The notes beneath the pieces were generated by a model, which searched no databases, was not told the DNA's origin, and saw only the letters and a list, made by a program, of their open reading frames with translations. DNA of 64,000 nucleotides from Hyphomicrobiales bacterium (GTDB taxonomy: Bacteria > Pseudomonadota > Alphaproteobacteria > Rhizobiales > Rhizobiaceae). The translations under genes and the position numbers were made by a program. The stretch covers positions 11,971-75,970 of the forward strand of contig UCKS01000008.1 of NCBI GenBank assembly GCA_900473045.1, in the 5' to 3' direction. Shown piece after piece: positions 18,290-26,911 of this stretch (positions within the stretch are counted from its first letter, which is position 1; every line of letters begins with the position of its first letter).

Positions 18290-20074
18290 CTAGAGAACTT
18301 TTGCGAGGAATTCGCGGGTGCGCGGATGGTTCGGCTGATTGAAAACCCGGGCGGGTGGGCCGACTTCCAGAATGTGGCCGCCTTCCATGAACACGACGGT
18401 ATCGGCCACTTCACGGGCAAACCCGACTTCGTGGGTAACGATGACCAGTGTCGTTCCGGTGCGTGCCAACTCCTTGATCACATCGAGCACTTCACCCACC
18501 AGCTCCGGATCCAGCGCCGATGTCGGCTCGTCGAACAGCAGCACCTTCGGCTTCAGGGCCAAGGCTCTGGCGATGGCAACACGCTGCTGCTGACCGCCGG
18601 ACAACTGGCGGGGATAGGCATCGATCTTGTCCGTCAAGCCGACGCGGGCGAGAAGTTCCCGCGCCAGCTCGACGGCCGCAGCGCGATCCGTCCCCCGGAC
18701 CTGCATCGGTGCTTCGATCAGGTTTTCCAGCACGGTCAGATGCGGAAAGAGATTGAAATTCTGGAAAACCATGCCGATATCGGCGCGGCGTTTGAGGATG
18801 TCCTTTTCCTTCAGTTCGTAGAGCGTCTCGCCGTTCTGGCGATAGCCGACAAGATCGCCATCGACGGAGATGAAGCCGCTATCAACGCGCTCCAGATGAT
18901 TGATGGCGCGCAGCAAGGTCGACTTGCCGGAACCGGATGGACCCAAAATCGCCGTGACGCTGCCTGCCGGCAGGGTCAGATCGATCGCATCCAGCACTTT
19001 CAGGGCACCAAAACTCTTGGAAATGCCGTGGATACGCACGGGAGCACCAGCCCGCACCAAAGGCGCATCACGAAAGCCGATCTTGCGCACAGCCCGGCTG
19101 CCTGTCGCAGCCGGCTGCAGCAGCGGCGGCGGCTGGCGAAAGCGGTTGAAGAAGGATTGGAACGGCAGAGGCACCGGATTGCGCACCGCGCCCCTCGAAA
19201 AGTAACGCTCGATGTAATACTGGGCGATCGACAGAACGGTCATGATCACCAGATACCAGGCCGTCGCCACCATCAGCAGCGGGATGACTTCAAGGTTGCG
19301 GCGATAGATCACCTGAACCGTATAGAAGAGCTCCGGCAGCGCCAGCACGTAGACCATCGACGTGCTTTTTGCCAAACCGATGATCTCGTTGAAGCCGGTC
19401 GGCAGGATCGAGCGCATAGCCTGCGGCAGCACGATACGGAACACCTGGCGGCGGCGCGGCAGGCCGAGGGCGGCTGCGGCCTCAAGCTGCCCCTGATCGA
19501 CCGACAAAATGCCGCCACGGACAATTTCCGAGAAGAAGGCGGACTGGTTCAGCGTCAGGCCAAGGAATGCGGCGGCAAACGGGGTGAGCAATTGCACGGT
19601 CGGATAATCGACGAGCACCAAACCGGTGAACGGCACGGCGATGCGGATCGTCTCATAGAGATAGCCGAGATTGTTGAGGACCAGGAGCAGCACGATCAGC
19701 GGAATGGAGCGCAGCAGCCAGACATAGCCCCATGAGAGGCCGGACAGCAGCGGCGATTTCGACACGCGGGCCAGCGCCAGTGCCGTACCCAGAACCGAGC
19801 CCGACACGGTTGCCAGTGCCGTCAGTAGCAGCGTCCTGCCGAGACCGGCCAGAACGGGTTCGGCAAAGAACCATTCGGCAAAGACATTCCAGCCCCAGCG
19901 CGGGTTGGTGAAGGTCGAATAGAGAACGGCAGCGATGACGAGGCCGGCAAACACCGTGCCGACCAGGCGGCCGGGATGACGCGCGGGGATGATCCGGTAG
20001 CGCGAATAGTCCTGGCTGTGCTCAGCCGCCCCACGGCTTGGCTCGATGCCTGCAAAATCTGTCGTGAGCGCCAT
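18290..20074 (-). CDS. Fused amino acid ABC transporter permease/ATP-binding protein
   Basis: One polypeptide (594 residues) joins the permease and the ATPase of a polar amino acid-type importer. Residues about 35-295 are the permease, with EAA-type loop LEAAAALGLPRRRQVFRIVL near 198-217. A Pro-rich linker follows (about 300-345). Residues about 345-594 are the ATPase with Walker A GPSGSGKSTLL (near 378), Q-loop MVFQNFNLFPHLTV, signature LSGGQQQRVAIARAL and Walker B LLFDEPTSALD. Start at 20074 is preceded by AGGGGT. In Bacillus yxeNO and most bacteria these are two proteins. It probably works as a homodimer with either neighbouring binding protein. Confidence 0.92.
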   Translation of the reverse strand: MALTTDFAGIEPSRGAAEHSQDYSRYRIIPARHPGRLVGTVFAGLVIAAVLYSTFTNPRWGWNVFAEWFFAEPVLAGLGRTLLLTALATVSGSVLGTALALARVSKSPLLSGLSWGYVWLLRSIPLIVLLLVLNNLGYLYETIRIAVPFTGLVLVDYPTVQLLTPFAAAFLGLTLNQSAFFSEIVRGGILSVDQGQLEAAAALGLPRRRQVFRIVLPQAMRSILPTGFNEIIGLAKSTSMVYVLALPELFYTVQVIYRRNLEVIPLLMVATAWYLVIMTVLSIAQYYIERYFSRGAVRNPVPLPFQSFFNRFRQPPPLLQPAATGSRAVRKIGFRDAPLVRAGAPVRIHGISKSFGALKVLDAIDLTLPAGSVTAILGPSGSGKSTLLRAINHLERVDSGFISVDGDLVGYRQNGETLYELKEKDILKRRADIGMVFQNFNLFPHLTVLENLIEAPMQVRGTDRAAAVELARELLARVGLTDKIDAYPRQLSGGQQQRVAIARALALKPKVLLFDEPTSALDPELVGEVLDVIKELARTGTTLVIVTHEVGFAREVADTVVFMEGGHILEVGPPARVFNQPNHPRTREFLAKVL

Positions 20075-20111
20075 GTGTGACCCCTGGTAAAACGATGAAG
20101 TTTCTGATCGC

Positions 20112-20666
20112 TCAGCGCTGTCCAACCGCGCGCTGCAACGGCTGTTGCGCAGACACGCCTCCGGGCAGACCAACGGTCGCGAGGTGGCCGATCTCTTTTT
20201 CAAAAGGCAGCGACTTGTAGATTTCCGGATCGGCTTCGATATCGAAAAGGGCGGTGTAGCCGTATTTCAGATAGAGGCCGACGGCCTCCGGCTGGCGAAA
20301 CCCGGTGGTCAGGTAGATACGGGAATAGCCTTGGCGAGCCGCCTGCACCTCAAGCTCGAGCAGGACCTTGACGGCAAGCCCCTGACGGCGCAGGTCGGAG
20401 CGTGTCCAGATGCGCTTGAACTCGGCGGTGCGCTCGTCATAGTGCTTGAAGGCGCCGCCGCCGATCGTCTCGCCGTTGCGCTCGAGCAGCAGGAAATTGC
20501 CGTATGGGGGCGCGAAAGCTTCGGCCGGATAGCGGTTCATCTCTTCGGCTGCACCAGCCTCGCTGAAATAGGAGCCGTAACGGCTGTCGTACTCGTAGGT
20601 CAATTCGTCGATCAGCGGTTTTGCGCGGGGGTCAAGGGGCGTGGTGTAGACAAACGTATCGCTCAT
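20112..20666 (-). CDS. GNAT family N-acetyltransferase (YxeL/SnaB-like role inferred)
   Basis: Acetyl-CoA-dependent acetyltransferase of 184 residues. The core strand GGGAFKHYDERTAEFKRIWT is followed by the acetyl-CoA loop SDLRRQGLAVKVLLELE and a late GLYLKYGYTALFDIE, as in GNAT enzymes. The start at 20666 has AGGA upstream; an ATG three codons earlier is too close to that site. It lies between the permease/ATPase and the M20 deacetylase. In the yxe and ytm operons of Bacillus a GNAT in this position N-acetylates the S-substituted cysteine before C-S cleavage; that role is inferred here from context. Confidence 0.87.
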   Translation of the reverse strand: MSDTFVYTTPLDPRAKPLIDELTYEYDSRYGSYFSEAGAAEEMNRYPAEAFAPPYGNFLLLERNGETIGGGAFKHYDERTAEFKRIWTRSDLRRQGLAVKVLLELEVQAARQGYSRIYLTTGFRQPEAVGLYLKYGYTALFDIEADPEIYKSLPFEKEIGHLATVGLPGGVSAQQPLQRAVGQR

Positions 20667-20704
20667 TTTCGCCATTCCTGTGAGAAGTGGGCCTGTTGAT
20701 GTCT

Positions 20705-21892
20705 TCAGTTGAGAAAAGTCTCTGCCAGCCGCACCCAGTAGCGGGCAGCGGGCGCGATGATTGCGTCGTTGAAATCGTAATGAGCACTGTGCAGAGGTGC
20801 GGTGTCGCCATTGCCGACGAACAGATAGCTGCCGGGCTTGGCCAGGAGCATGAAAGCAAAATCCTCGCTCGCCGTACGTGGCTTGAACCCTTCCTCGACC
20901 CTTGCTGAACCAAACGTGTCGAGCGCCACACCTTTCGCGAAATCCGTTTCTTCGCGGTGGTTGATCAGCGCCGGAAAGCCCAGCCGGTAGTCGACCTCAG
21001 CCACTGCACCAAAACTCTCCGCTTGAGCCCGCGCCAAGGCCGGAATGCGTTCCTGCAGCTGTTGCCGGACGGTTTCCGTGAAAGCGCGCATGGTCAGCTT
21101 CAGCTCGACACGTTCCGGGATGACGTTGGAGGCCGAGCCCGCATGGATCGACCCGACCGTCGCCACCGCCATTTCCTGCGGATCGACATTGCGCGACACG
21201 ACGCTTTGCAGCGCTGTGATGAAGGAAGCCGAAGCCAGCACCGGATCGACGGCCCGGTGCGGTTCTGCCCCATGACCGCCCTTGCCGACGATGCGGATTT
21301 TCGCCTGATCGACGGAGGCCATCGCCGGCCCGGCGACAAAGCCGAACTGACCCAATGGCACACCCGGCCAATTGTGCAGCCCGAAGATCGCATCGACCGG
21401 AAAGCGCTCGAACAGTCCATCCGAGATCATCTTGCGGGCACCTGCACCGATTTCCTCGGCTGGCTGGAAGATCAGGTGAAGCGTGCCATTGAAGGCTCCG
21501 CTTTCGGCGAGATAGCGGGCGGCGGCGAGCAGGATGGAGGTATGGCCATCGTGGCCGCAGGCGTGCATGACGTCGGGATTGTTGCTGGCATAGGCAAGCC
21601 CGGTGGCTTCCTCGATCGGCAGTGCATCCATATCGGCGCGGATACCGATCCGGCGCTCGCCATCGCCGCGCTTCAGCGTGGCTACAACCCCCGTTCCGGC
21701 AATACCGGTGGTCACCTCATAGCCCCAGGAAGAAAGATGCGAGGCGATCAGCTTGCTGGTGCGCCGTTCTTGAAAGGCAAGCTCCGGATATTGATGCAGG
21801 TCGTGGCGAAGGGCGATGATTTCGTCGAGATAAGCGGCGATGCCGCTCTCTACGGGATCATTCAGGCGCTGGGGCTGTGCGATGATGTTCAT
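20705..21892 (-). CDS. M20 family amidohydrolase/N-deacetylase (YxeP/SndA-like)
   Basis: Zinc amidohydrolase of 395 residues in the hippurate hydrolase/N-acyl-amino acid deacetylase branch. Metal and catalytic motifs are visible: GIRADMDALPIEE, HACGHDGHTSILLAAARYLA and FQPAEEIGAGARKM, with a lid domain between. The ATG at 21892 follows CAGGAG; the frame runs further upstream but overlaps the monooxygenase gene. Next to a GNAT and an NtaA-type monooxygenase it should remove the acetyl group from N-acetylcysteine after the S-substituent is cut off. Context gives this role; sequence alone only shows an M20 deacylase. Confidence 0.9.
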   Translation of the reverse strand: MNIIAQPQRLNDPVESGIAAYLDEIIALRHDLHQYPELAFQERRTSKLIASHLSSWGYEVTTGIAGTGVVATLKRGDGERRIGIRADMDALPIEEATGLAYASNNPDVMHACGHDGHTSILLAAARYLAESGAFNGTLHLIFQPAEEIGAGARKMISDGLFERFPVDAIFGLHNWPGVPLGQFGFVAGPAMASVDQAKIRIVGKGGHGAEPHRAVDPVLASASFITALQSVVSRNVDPQEMAVATVGSIHAGSASNVIPERVELKLTMRAFTETVRQQLQERIPALARAQAESFGAVAEVDYRLGFPALINHREETDFAKGVALDTFGSARVEEGFKPRTASEDFAFMLLAKPGSYLFVGNGDTAPLHSAHYDFNDAIIAPAARYWVRLAETFLN

Positions 21893-21908
21893 GGCCGGCT
21901 CCTGGCGC

Positions 21909-23258
21909 CTAAGCGCCGACCGCCTTTCCGCGCTCGATGTCTTCATCTCGGGCTGCATAGCGGCTCTGCCGGTATTCCAGCCCGAGATGGTCGCGCAGCG
22001 TTTCACCCTCAAGCACGGGATTGAAATAGCCACGCTGTTCCAGGATCGGCAGGACATGGGTTGCGAAGTCGTCGAGCCCCTCGGCAATCACCGGGAACCC
22101 GAGAATGAAACCATCGGCGGCCCCCTCCTCGACCCAACGGATGATTTCGTCGGCGATATGCCCGGCCGTACCGATAAACGCCGTGCGCGGCGTTGCCGCA
22201 TCGAGGGCAATTTCGCGCAGGGTGAGGTTCTTCTCACGCGCCGTCTTCTTGATCCGGTCAGTGGTGGCGCGAAAACTGTTCTTGCCGATATCGCCGATAT
22301 CGGGAAAGGTTTCGTCCAGCGGATAGACGCTGAAATCGTGATGGTCGAAGAAGCGGCCGAGATAGAGCAGCGCCTCCTCGATGGTGACGAGGTTACGGAT
22401 TGCCTGGTATTTCTGCTCCGCCTCTTCAGCCGTCGCGCCGACCACCGGTCCGATACCGGGATAAAGGCCGATTTCAGCGGCGCGGCGCCCTTGCGCAACC
22501 GTGCTCTGCTTGACCTGCTTGTAGAAGACCTTCGCATCCTCGATCGGCCCGCCATTGGTGAAGACGGCATCGGCATGCTTGCCGGCGAGCTTGATGCCGG
22601 AATCGGACGCTCCCGCCTGGAAGACGACAGGCTGTCCCTGTTTCGACCGGCCAATGTTCAGAGGGCCTTCGACGCGGAAGAAGCGACCCCTGTGCCCGAG
22701 CGTGTGCAGCTTCGACTTGTCGGCATAGACGCCGGTTTCGCGGTTGCGGATAAAGGCATCGTCATCCCAGGAATCCCAAAGCCCCCTGATGACATCGAGA
22801 TACTCGTCGGCGATCTCGTAGCGCAGCTCGTGTTCCGGATGCTCGCGGCTGTAGTTGCGGCCCGATCCTTCGAGCGGCGTCGTCACCGCATTCCAGCCTG
22901 CCCTGCCGCCGCTGATCTGATCGATCGTGGCAAACTGGCGGGCGACGGTGAACGGGTCGCTGTAGGAGGTGGAGACGGTGCCGACGAGGCCGATCTTCGA
23001 GGTCAAGGCCGCCAAAGCCGAGAGGATGGAGATCGGTTCGAACCGGTTGAGGAAATGCGGGATCGACTGCGCGTTGATGTAAAGCCCATCGGCAACGAAG
23101 GCAAAGGCGATGCCTGCGGCTTCCGCCCGGCGGGCCGTCTTGACGAAGAACTCGAAATTGACGCTGGCGTCGGCTGGGCCGCTTTGATGTTTCCAGGCGT
23201 TCATATGGCCACCGGGGCCTTGCAGCATGATACCGAACGGAATGTGTTTCTGAACCAT
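21909..23258 (-). CDS. FMN-dependent monooxygenase, NtaA/SnaA/DszA family (YxeK/CmoJ-like)
   Basis: Large LLM-class monooxygenase of 449 residues, the usual size of the nitrilotriacetate monooxygenase A/DszA family, which needs reduced FMN from a partner reductase. Family blocks include MNAWKHQSGPADASVNFEFF, ARRAEAAGIAFAFVADGLYI, ARQFATIDQISGGRAGWNAV and FQAGASDSGIKLAGKHADAV. It lies between another LLM gene and the M20 deacetylase, with gaps of 23 and 16 bases. In Bacillus, YxeK of this family cleaves the C-S bond of N-acetyl-S-(2-succino)cysteine, so the same type of reaction is likely. No flavin reductase gene is visible in the operon. Confidence 0.9.
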   Translation of the reverse strand: MVQKHIPFGIMLQGPGGHMNAWKHQSGPADASVNFEFFVKTARRAEAAGIAFAFVADGLYINAQSIPHFLNRFEPISILSALAALTSKIGLVGTVSTSYSDPFTVARQFATIDQISGGRAGWNAVTTPLEGSGRNYSREHPEHELRYEIADEYLDVIRGLWDSWDDDAFIRNRETGVYADKSKLHTLGHRGRFFRVEGPLNIGRSKQGQPVVFQAGASDSGIKLAGKHADAVFTNGGPIEDAKVFYKQVKQSTVAQGRRAAEIGLYPGIGPVVGATAEEAEQKYQAIRNLVTIEEALLYLGRFFDHHDFSVYPLDETFPDIGDIGKNSFRATTDRIKKTAREKNLTLREIALDAATPRTAFIGTAGHIADEIIRWVEEGAADGFILGFPVIAEGLDDFATHVLPILEQRGYFNPVLEGETLRDHLGLEYRQSRYAARDEDIERGKAVGA

Positions 23259-23281
23259 CGGAGAAATCCTTTTTGTCGATA

Positions 23282-24274
23282 TCAGGCAGCGAGCGACAGC
23301 CGTTCCTTGGCGAGGCGTTCGATGGAAGCAAAGCGCTCGGCAGTGGCAACGGCCGGCGTTTCAATGATGAACTCGGTGATGCCGTAGCGACTGTGCAGGT
23401 CATCCAGCTGCCCGCGAACCTCGGCGGCCGTTCCGTGGAGAACACTCGGCGCTTTGGATTCGAGGCGATCGATACCGACCCCGGCTTGCCTTGCGTATTC
23501 CGCAGCCTGCTCCTCGGTACCGACATTGACGCTTCTGCCATCGGTGAGGAAAACCTTGACGATACGCAGATCGCCGACAGCCTTGCGCGCAACGGCAGCG
23601 TCTTCTGCGGCATAGGCCGCAAGCGCCAGGATCGGTGTCTTGCCGCCGCTTGCCCGGGCATAGGCGTCGAATGTCTTGCTGAGGTTCTCCGGATCGCCGT
23701 TCAGTTGACCGGCAAACACCAGCCGCCAGCCCTTGGCTGCGGCAAGCTGCGCACTGTCAACGCTGGCGCCCAGCAGGAAGCGCTCCGGTGCCGCCGGCGG
23801 AAACGGGGTCGCATGCGGGCCTTCGTGAGCAAGATCGGCGGCGAGATAGGTATTGATGTCGGACAATTGCTGGGCAAAGTCCGGCTTTTTGGCGCCGCCG
23901 CCGCCCAGTTGAAGGGCACGTGTCGAGAGCGGAAAGCCACCCGGCGCCTTGCCGACGCCAAGATCGACGCGCGCAGGCGCCAGCGACGCCAGCAGATTGA
24001 AAGTCTCGGCAACCTTGTAGGCACTGTAGTGCTGCAGCATGACTCCACCTGAGCCAACGCGGATCCTTGCCGTCTTGGCCAGAAGATACGCAATCAGCGT
24101 TTCCGGTGCTGAACTTGCGAGATTGGGCATGCTATGATGTTCGGCGACCCAGAAACGGTGGTAGCCAAGTTCTTCCGCCTTTTGAGCGAGTTTAACCGTT
24201 GCGCGCAGCGCAGCTGCGGCGGTGCTGCCCTCTTCGATCGGGCTTTTGTCCAGGAGACTGAGGAGGTAGGGCAT
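23282..24274 (-). CDS. Luciferase-like FMN monooxygenase, MsnO8-like (first gene of the cluster)
   Basis: LLM-class oxidoreductase of 330 residues. It starts MPYLLSLLDKSPIEEGSTAA, followed by the GYHRFWVAEHHSMPNLASSAP motif and RIRVGSGGVMLQHYSAYKVAE, typical of the MsnO8/YtmO-like short LLM enzymes. It is the promoter-proximal gene of the ten-gene minus-strand cluster and would share its AT-rich promoter region at 24275-24473. CmoO/YtmO proteins occur in the ytmI-type sulfur operons of Bacillus, which supports a role in C-S bond cleavage. Confidence 0.88.
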   Translation of the reverse strand: MPYLLSLLDKSPIEEGSTAAAALRATVKLAQKAEELGYHRFWVAEHHSMPNLASSAPETLIAYLLAKTARIRVGSGGVMLQHYSAYKVAETFNLLASLAPARVDLGVGKAPGGFPLSTRALQLGGGGAKKPDFAQQLSDINTYLAADLAHEGPHATPFPPAAPERFLLGASVDSAQLAAAKGWRLVFAGQLNGDPENLSKTFDAYARASGGKTPILALAAYAAEDAAVARKAVGDLRIVKVFLTDGRSVNVGTEEQAAEYARQAGVGIDRLESKAPSVLHGTAAEVRGQLDDLHSRYGITEFIIETPAVATAERFASIERLAKERLSLAA

Positions 24275-24473
24275 AAGCCACCGATCCCTTCGCTAAGTTG
24301 CAAAACTTAGTCTATAAAATCAGTAGATAAAATGATTTATAAGGAACGCCATTCTTTTTGGCGAGAGGTATGGAGAAAAACTCACCTCGCCTGCGAAGCA
24401 ATAAACGGTATGATCGCAAGCCGCTAAACGCTTGAAAACAAACAACTGAAATCCGGAAATGTAAGGATAGCCC
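24275..24473. promoter_or_regulatory. AT-rich divergent promoter region (sulfur cluster / CurA-like gene)
   Basis: The 199 bases between the two divergent genes are clearly more AT-rich than their surroundings. Between about 24300 and 24350 the motif ATAAAAT occurs twice (TATAAAATCAG and GATAAAATGA). This is where promoters and a sulfur-responsive activator site would lie. I cannot name a regulator, as none is encoded in the cluster. Confidence 0.5.
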
Positions 24474-25502
24474 ATGTCCGACCAACCAATTTCGACCCGC
24501 GTTGTCCTTGCTTCACGTCCTTCCGGCCGGCCGGTAACAGAAAATTTTCGACTCGAACAACAGGCCGTCGGCGACCTCGCTGACGGCGACGTTCTTCTCG
24601 AGATCCTCTATCTTTCCCTTGACCCATATATGCGCGGGCGCATGGACGATGCTAAATCCTACGCCAAACCGGTCGAGATCGGTGGCGTCATGGAAGGAGG
24701 AACGGTGGCGAGGGTTCTGCGCTCGCATAACGCCGCTTTCGATCCGAGCGATATCGTCCTGTCCCATTCCGGTTGGCAGAGCCATGCAATCTCGAACGGC
24801 AGCGACTTGCGAAAGCTAGACCCAGAGCAAGCCCCCGTCACAACCGCGCTCGGCATTCTCGGCATGCCTGGTTTCACCGCCTATGCCGGCCTGCGCAATA
24901 TCGGAAAGCCGAAGGCCGGAGAGACTGTCGTGGTCGCCGCCGCAAGCGGTGCAGTCGGCTCGGCGGTCGGCCAGATCGCCAGGATTTTTGGCGCCCGCGC
25001 TGTCGGCATCGCCGGTGGGGCAGAGAAATGCGATTACGTGCGAAGCGAGCTTGGCTTTGACGTGGCGATTGACCACCGTTCACCCAATTTCGCCGAGGAA
25101 CTCGCAGCCGCCTGCCCGAACGGCATCGACGTCTACTTCGAAAATGTCGGCGGCCACGTCTGGAGCGCGGTGTTTCCATTGCTCAACGATTTTGCCCGCG
25201 TTCCGGTGTGCGGGCTGATCGCCCATTACAACGAAGCACGGTCTGCTGCCGGCACACATGACCAGCTCCCGGCCGTCATGCGGGCAATCCTGCGCAAGAG
25301 CCTCAACATCAGAGGCTTCATACAACGCGAATTCGCAGATCAGCGTCCCGATTTCTATCGCGAGGCAGCAGTCTGGATGTCCAATGGCCGGTTGAAATAC
25401 CGGGAAGACATCGTCGAAGGGCTGGAAAACGCGCCAGACGCCTTCATCGGCCTTCTCGACGGAAAGAATTTCGGCAAGCTGATCGTGCGCGTCGCTTCCT
25501 GA
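24474..25502 (+). CDS. NADP-dependent oxidoreductase, MDR superfamily (CurA/YncB-like)
   Basis: Zinc-free medium-chain reductase of 342 residues. It has the N-terminal block RPSGRPVTENFRLE, a DPYMRGRM motif typical of the CurA/leukotriene B4 dehydrogenase branch, the Rossmann motif VVAAASGAVGSAVGQIAR and the VDVYFENVGG-like stretch (IDVYFENVGGHVW). It likely reduces alpha,beta-unsaturated ketones or aldehydes with NADPH. It is divergent from the sulfur cluster. A small hairpin (arms CGCTGG and CCAGCG, 25527-25545) follows the stop, without a T-run. Confidence 0.9.
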   Translation: MSDQPISTRVVLASRPSGRPVTENFRLEQQAVGDLADGDVLLEILYLSLDPYMRGRMDDAKSYAKPVEIGGVMEGGTVARVLRSHNAAFDPSDIVLSHSGWQSHAISNGSDLRKLDPEQAPVTTALGILGMPGFTAYAGLRNIGKPKAGETVVVAAASGAVGSAVGQIARIFGARAVGIAGGAEKCDYVRSELGFDVAIDHRSPNFAEELAAACPNGIDVYFENVGGHVWSAVFPLLNDFARVPVCGLIAHYNEARSAAGTHDQLPAVMRAILRKSLNIRGFIQREFADQRPDFYREAAVWMSNGRLKYREDIVEGLENAPDAFIGLLDGKNFGKLIVRVAS

Positions 25503-25696
25503 GCGATATCAAACTCTTCAATCGGTCGCTGGCTGAAAACCAGCGGCCCCAGTTGATGATTCAAAAAAATCAAAGGAAATGAAGTGAGCGGCGCGCCATT
25601 GCTCGACGGTTCCATCGGCAATCGCAACCGGACAAAAGCATTTTTGGTTCGGTTTAATGAGAGTAGGAATTTTCTCTTTTTAGGAGAAAGAGAGAA

Positions 25697-25772
<76 letters not shown>

Positions 25773-25922
25773 GCCAGAACCGCTTCGTTTGCGGCCTCTA
25801 GAACCACATTGCTGTGGTGTGATGCGGCGTATAATGGGGTTCGCCGGGCTTGTCTAGTTCCTCGGGTGATTTTCTTTCGGATTTCTCAAAAAAATGTGTG
25901 TGGGCTGTTTAGCGGCTGTTTT

Positions 25923-26840
25923 TCAAAGATAAAGTTCACCGGCCGCAATCTTCACCGCCTGCCCGCCGATCCGGGCCATGCTGATTTCACCGCCGGAGAC
26001 GTCGATATGAAGGTGCAGCAGCGACGGGCGCCCCATCTCCACCCCCTGCTCGATCAGGAACGGATGATGCCCGTCAATCAGCTGGTCGAAACTGTGGATC
26101 GCGCCGGAAAAGGCAGCGACCGCTGAACCCGTCGCCGGGTCCTCGACGATGCCCATGGCGGGAGCAAACATGCGGGTGTGGAAGCGGGCAACATGATTGA
26201 CGCCGCCGCGACAGTAGATATAGGCCGCCGCAAGCCGCCCTTCCGCGATCGGGGTGATCTGCTCCCAGAGCGCCGCATCGAACTCCACGGCACCGGCCGC
26301 ACTGACATCGTGAACCGGGATCATGACGAAAGGCACACCGGCGCTCCAGAAGGACGGGACATGGTTTTCGAAGCCGATCTGCGTTGCCTTCAGGCTGAAG
26401 GCGTCGGCAATCGCCTGCCTGTCGAATTTGGCATCGAGGCGGATGGATTTGCGTGGCACGTCGAATTCGGCGAAGGTTGCCTCTCCTGCCCTGCCGCGCA
26501 CGGCGCAGCGCACCGGGCCGACATTTTCTTCAAGCATCTGTACGAGGTCATAGTCTTCGCCTTCAGAGGAACGCCCGTCCTCGGCCAGCGCGATCGCCGC
26601 CCCCACCGTCGGATGACCGGCAAAGGGTAGTTCATAGCCCGGGGTAAAAATCCTCAGCTTCGCAGCATGCCCCGTTTTTTGCGGTTGCTGTAAAAATACC
26701 GTTTCCGACAGGTTGAACTCGCCGGCAATCGCCTGCATTGCCGCATCGCTCAGGCCGTCGCCGTCAAAGACAACGGCAAGCGGGTTTCCCTCCAGCCTGT
26801 TGGCGGTGAAAACGTCGTAGATTGCATAGCGACGCGCCAC
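25923..26840 (-). CDS. PhzF family isomerase/epimerase-like protein
   Basis: Cytoplasmic PhzF-fold protein of about 305 residues, a family related to diaminopimelate epimerase that includes phenazine biosynthesis isomerases and many proteins of unknown substrate. Family features are the start RRYAIYDVFTANRLEGNPLAVV, the catalytic Glu region GEFNLSETVFL, the GYELPFAGHPTVGAA motif and a late EDPATGSAVAAF. An ATG at 26846 abuts the AAAGGGAG ribosome site with no gap, so I prefer the GTG at 26840, which has a normal six-base spacing. There is no other phenazine gene nearby. Confidence 0.87.
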   Translation of the reverse strand: MARRYAIYDVFTANRLEGNPLAVVFDGDGLSDAAMQAIAGEFNLSETVFLQQPQKTGHAAKLRIFTPGYELPFAGHPTVGAAIALAEDGRSSEGEDYDLVQMLEENVGPVRCAVRGRAGEATFAEFDVPRKSIRLDAKFDRQAIADAFSLKATQIGFENHVPSFWSAGVPFVMIPVHDVSAAGAVEFDAALWEQITPIAEGRLAAAYIYCRGGVNHVARFHTRMFAPAMGIVEDPATGSAVAAFSGAIHSFDQLIDGHHPFLIEQGVEMGRPSLLHLHIDVSGGEISMARIGGQAVKIAAGELYL

Positions 26841-26911
26841 AAGCATCTCCCTTTACTGTTTTCTGCCATCAGACCTTGCATGGCAGATAGCTGGCGGCAA
26901 GCGCAAAAGCG

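Noticed and set aside
18236..19735. Open frame of 499 codons on the plus strand
   Set aside because: Antisense to the permease/ATPase fusion; no family features.
25671..25696. Terminator for tRNA-Lys (TCTCTTT/AAAGAGA hairpin)
   Set aside because: The stem is short and AT-rich with no T-run beyond it on the minus strand, so the call is too weak.
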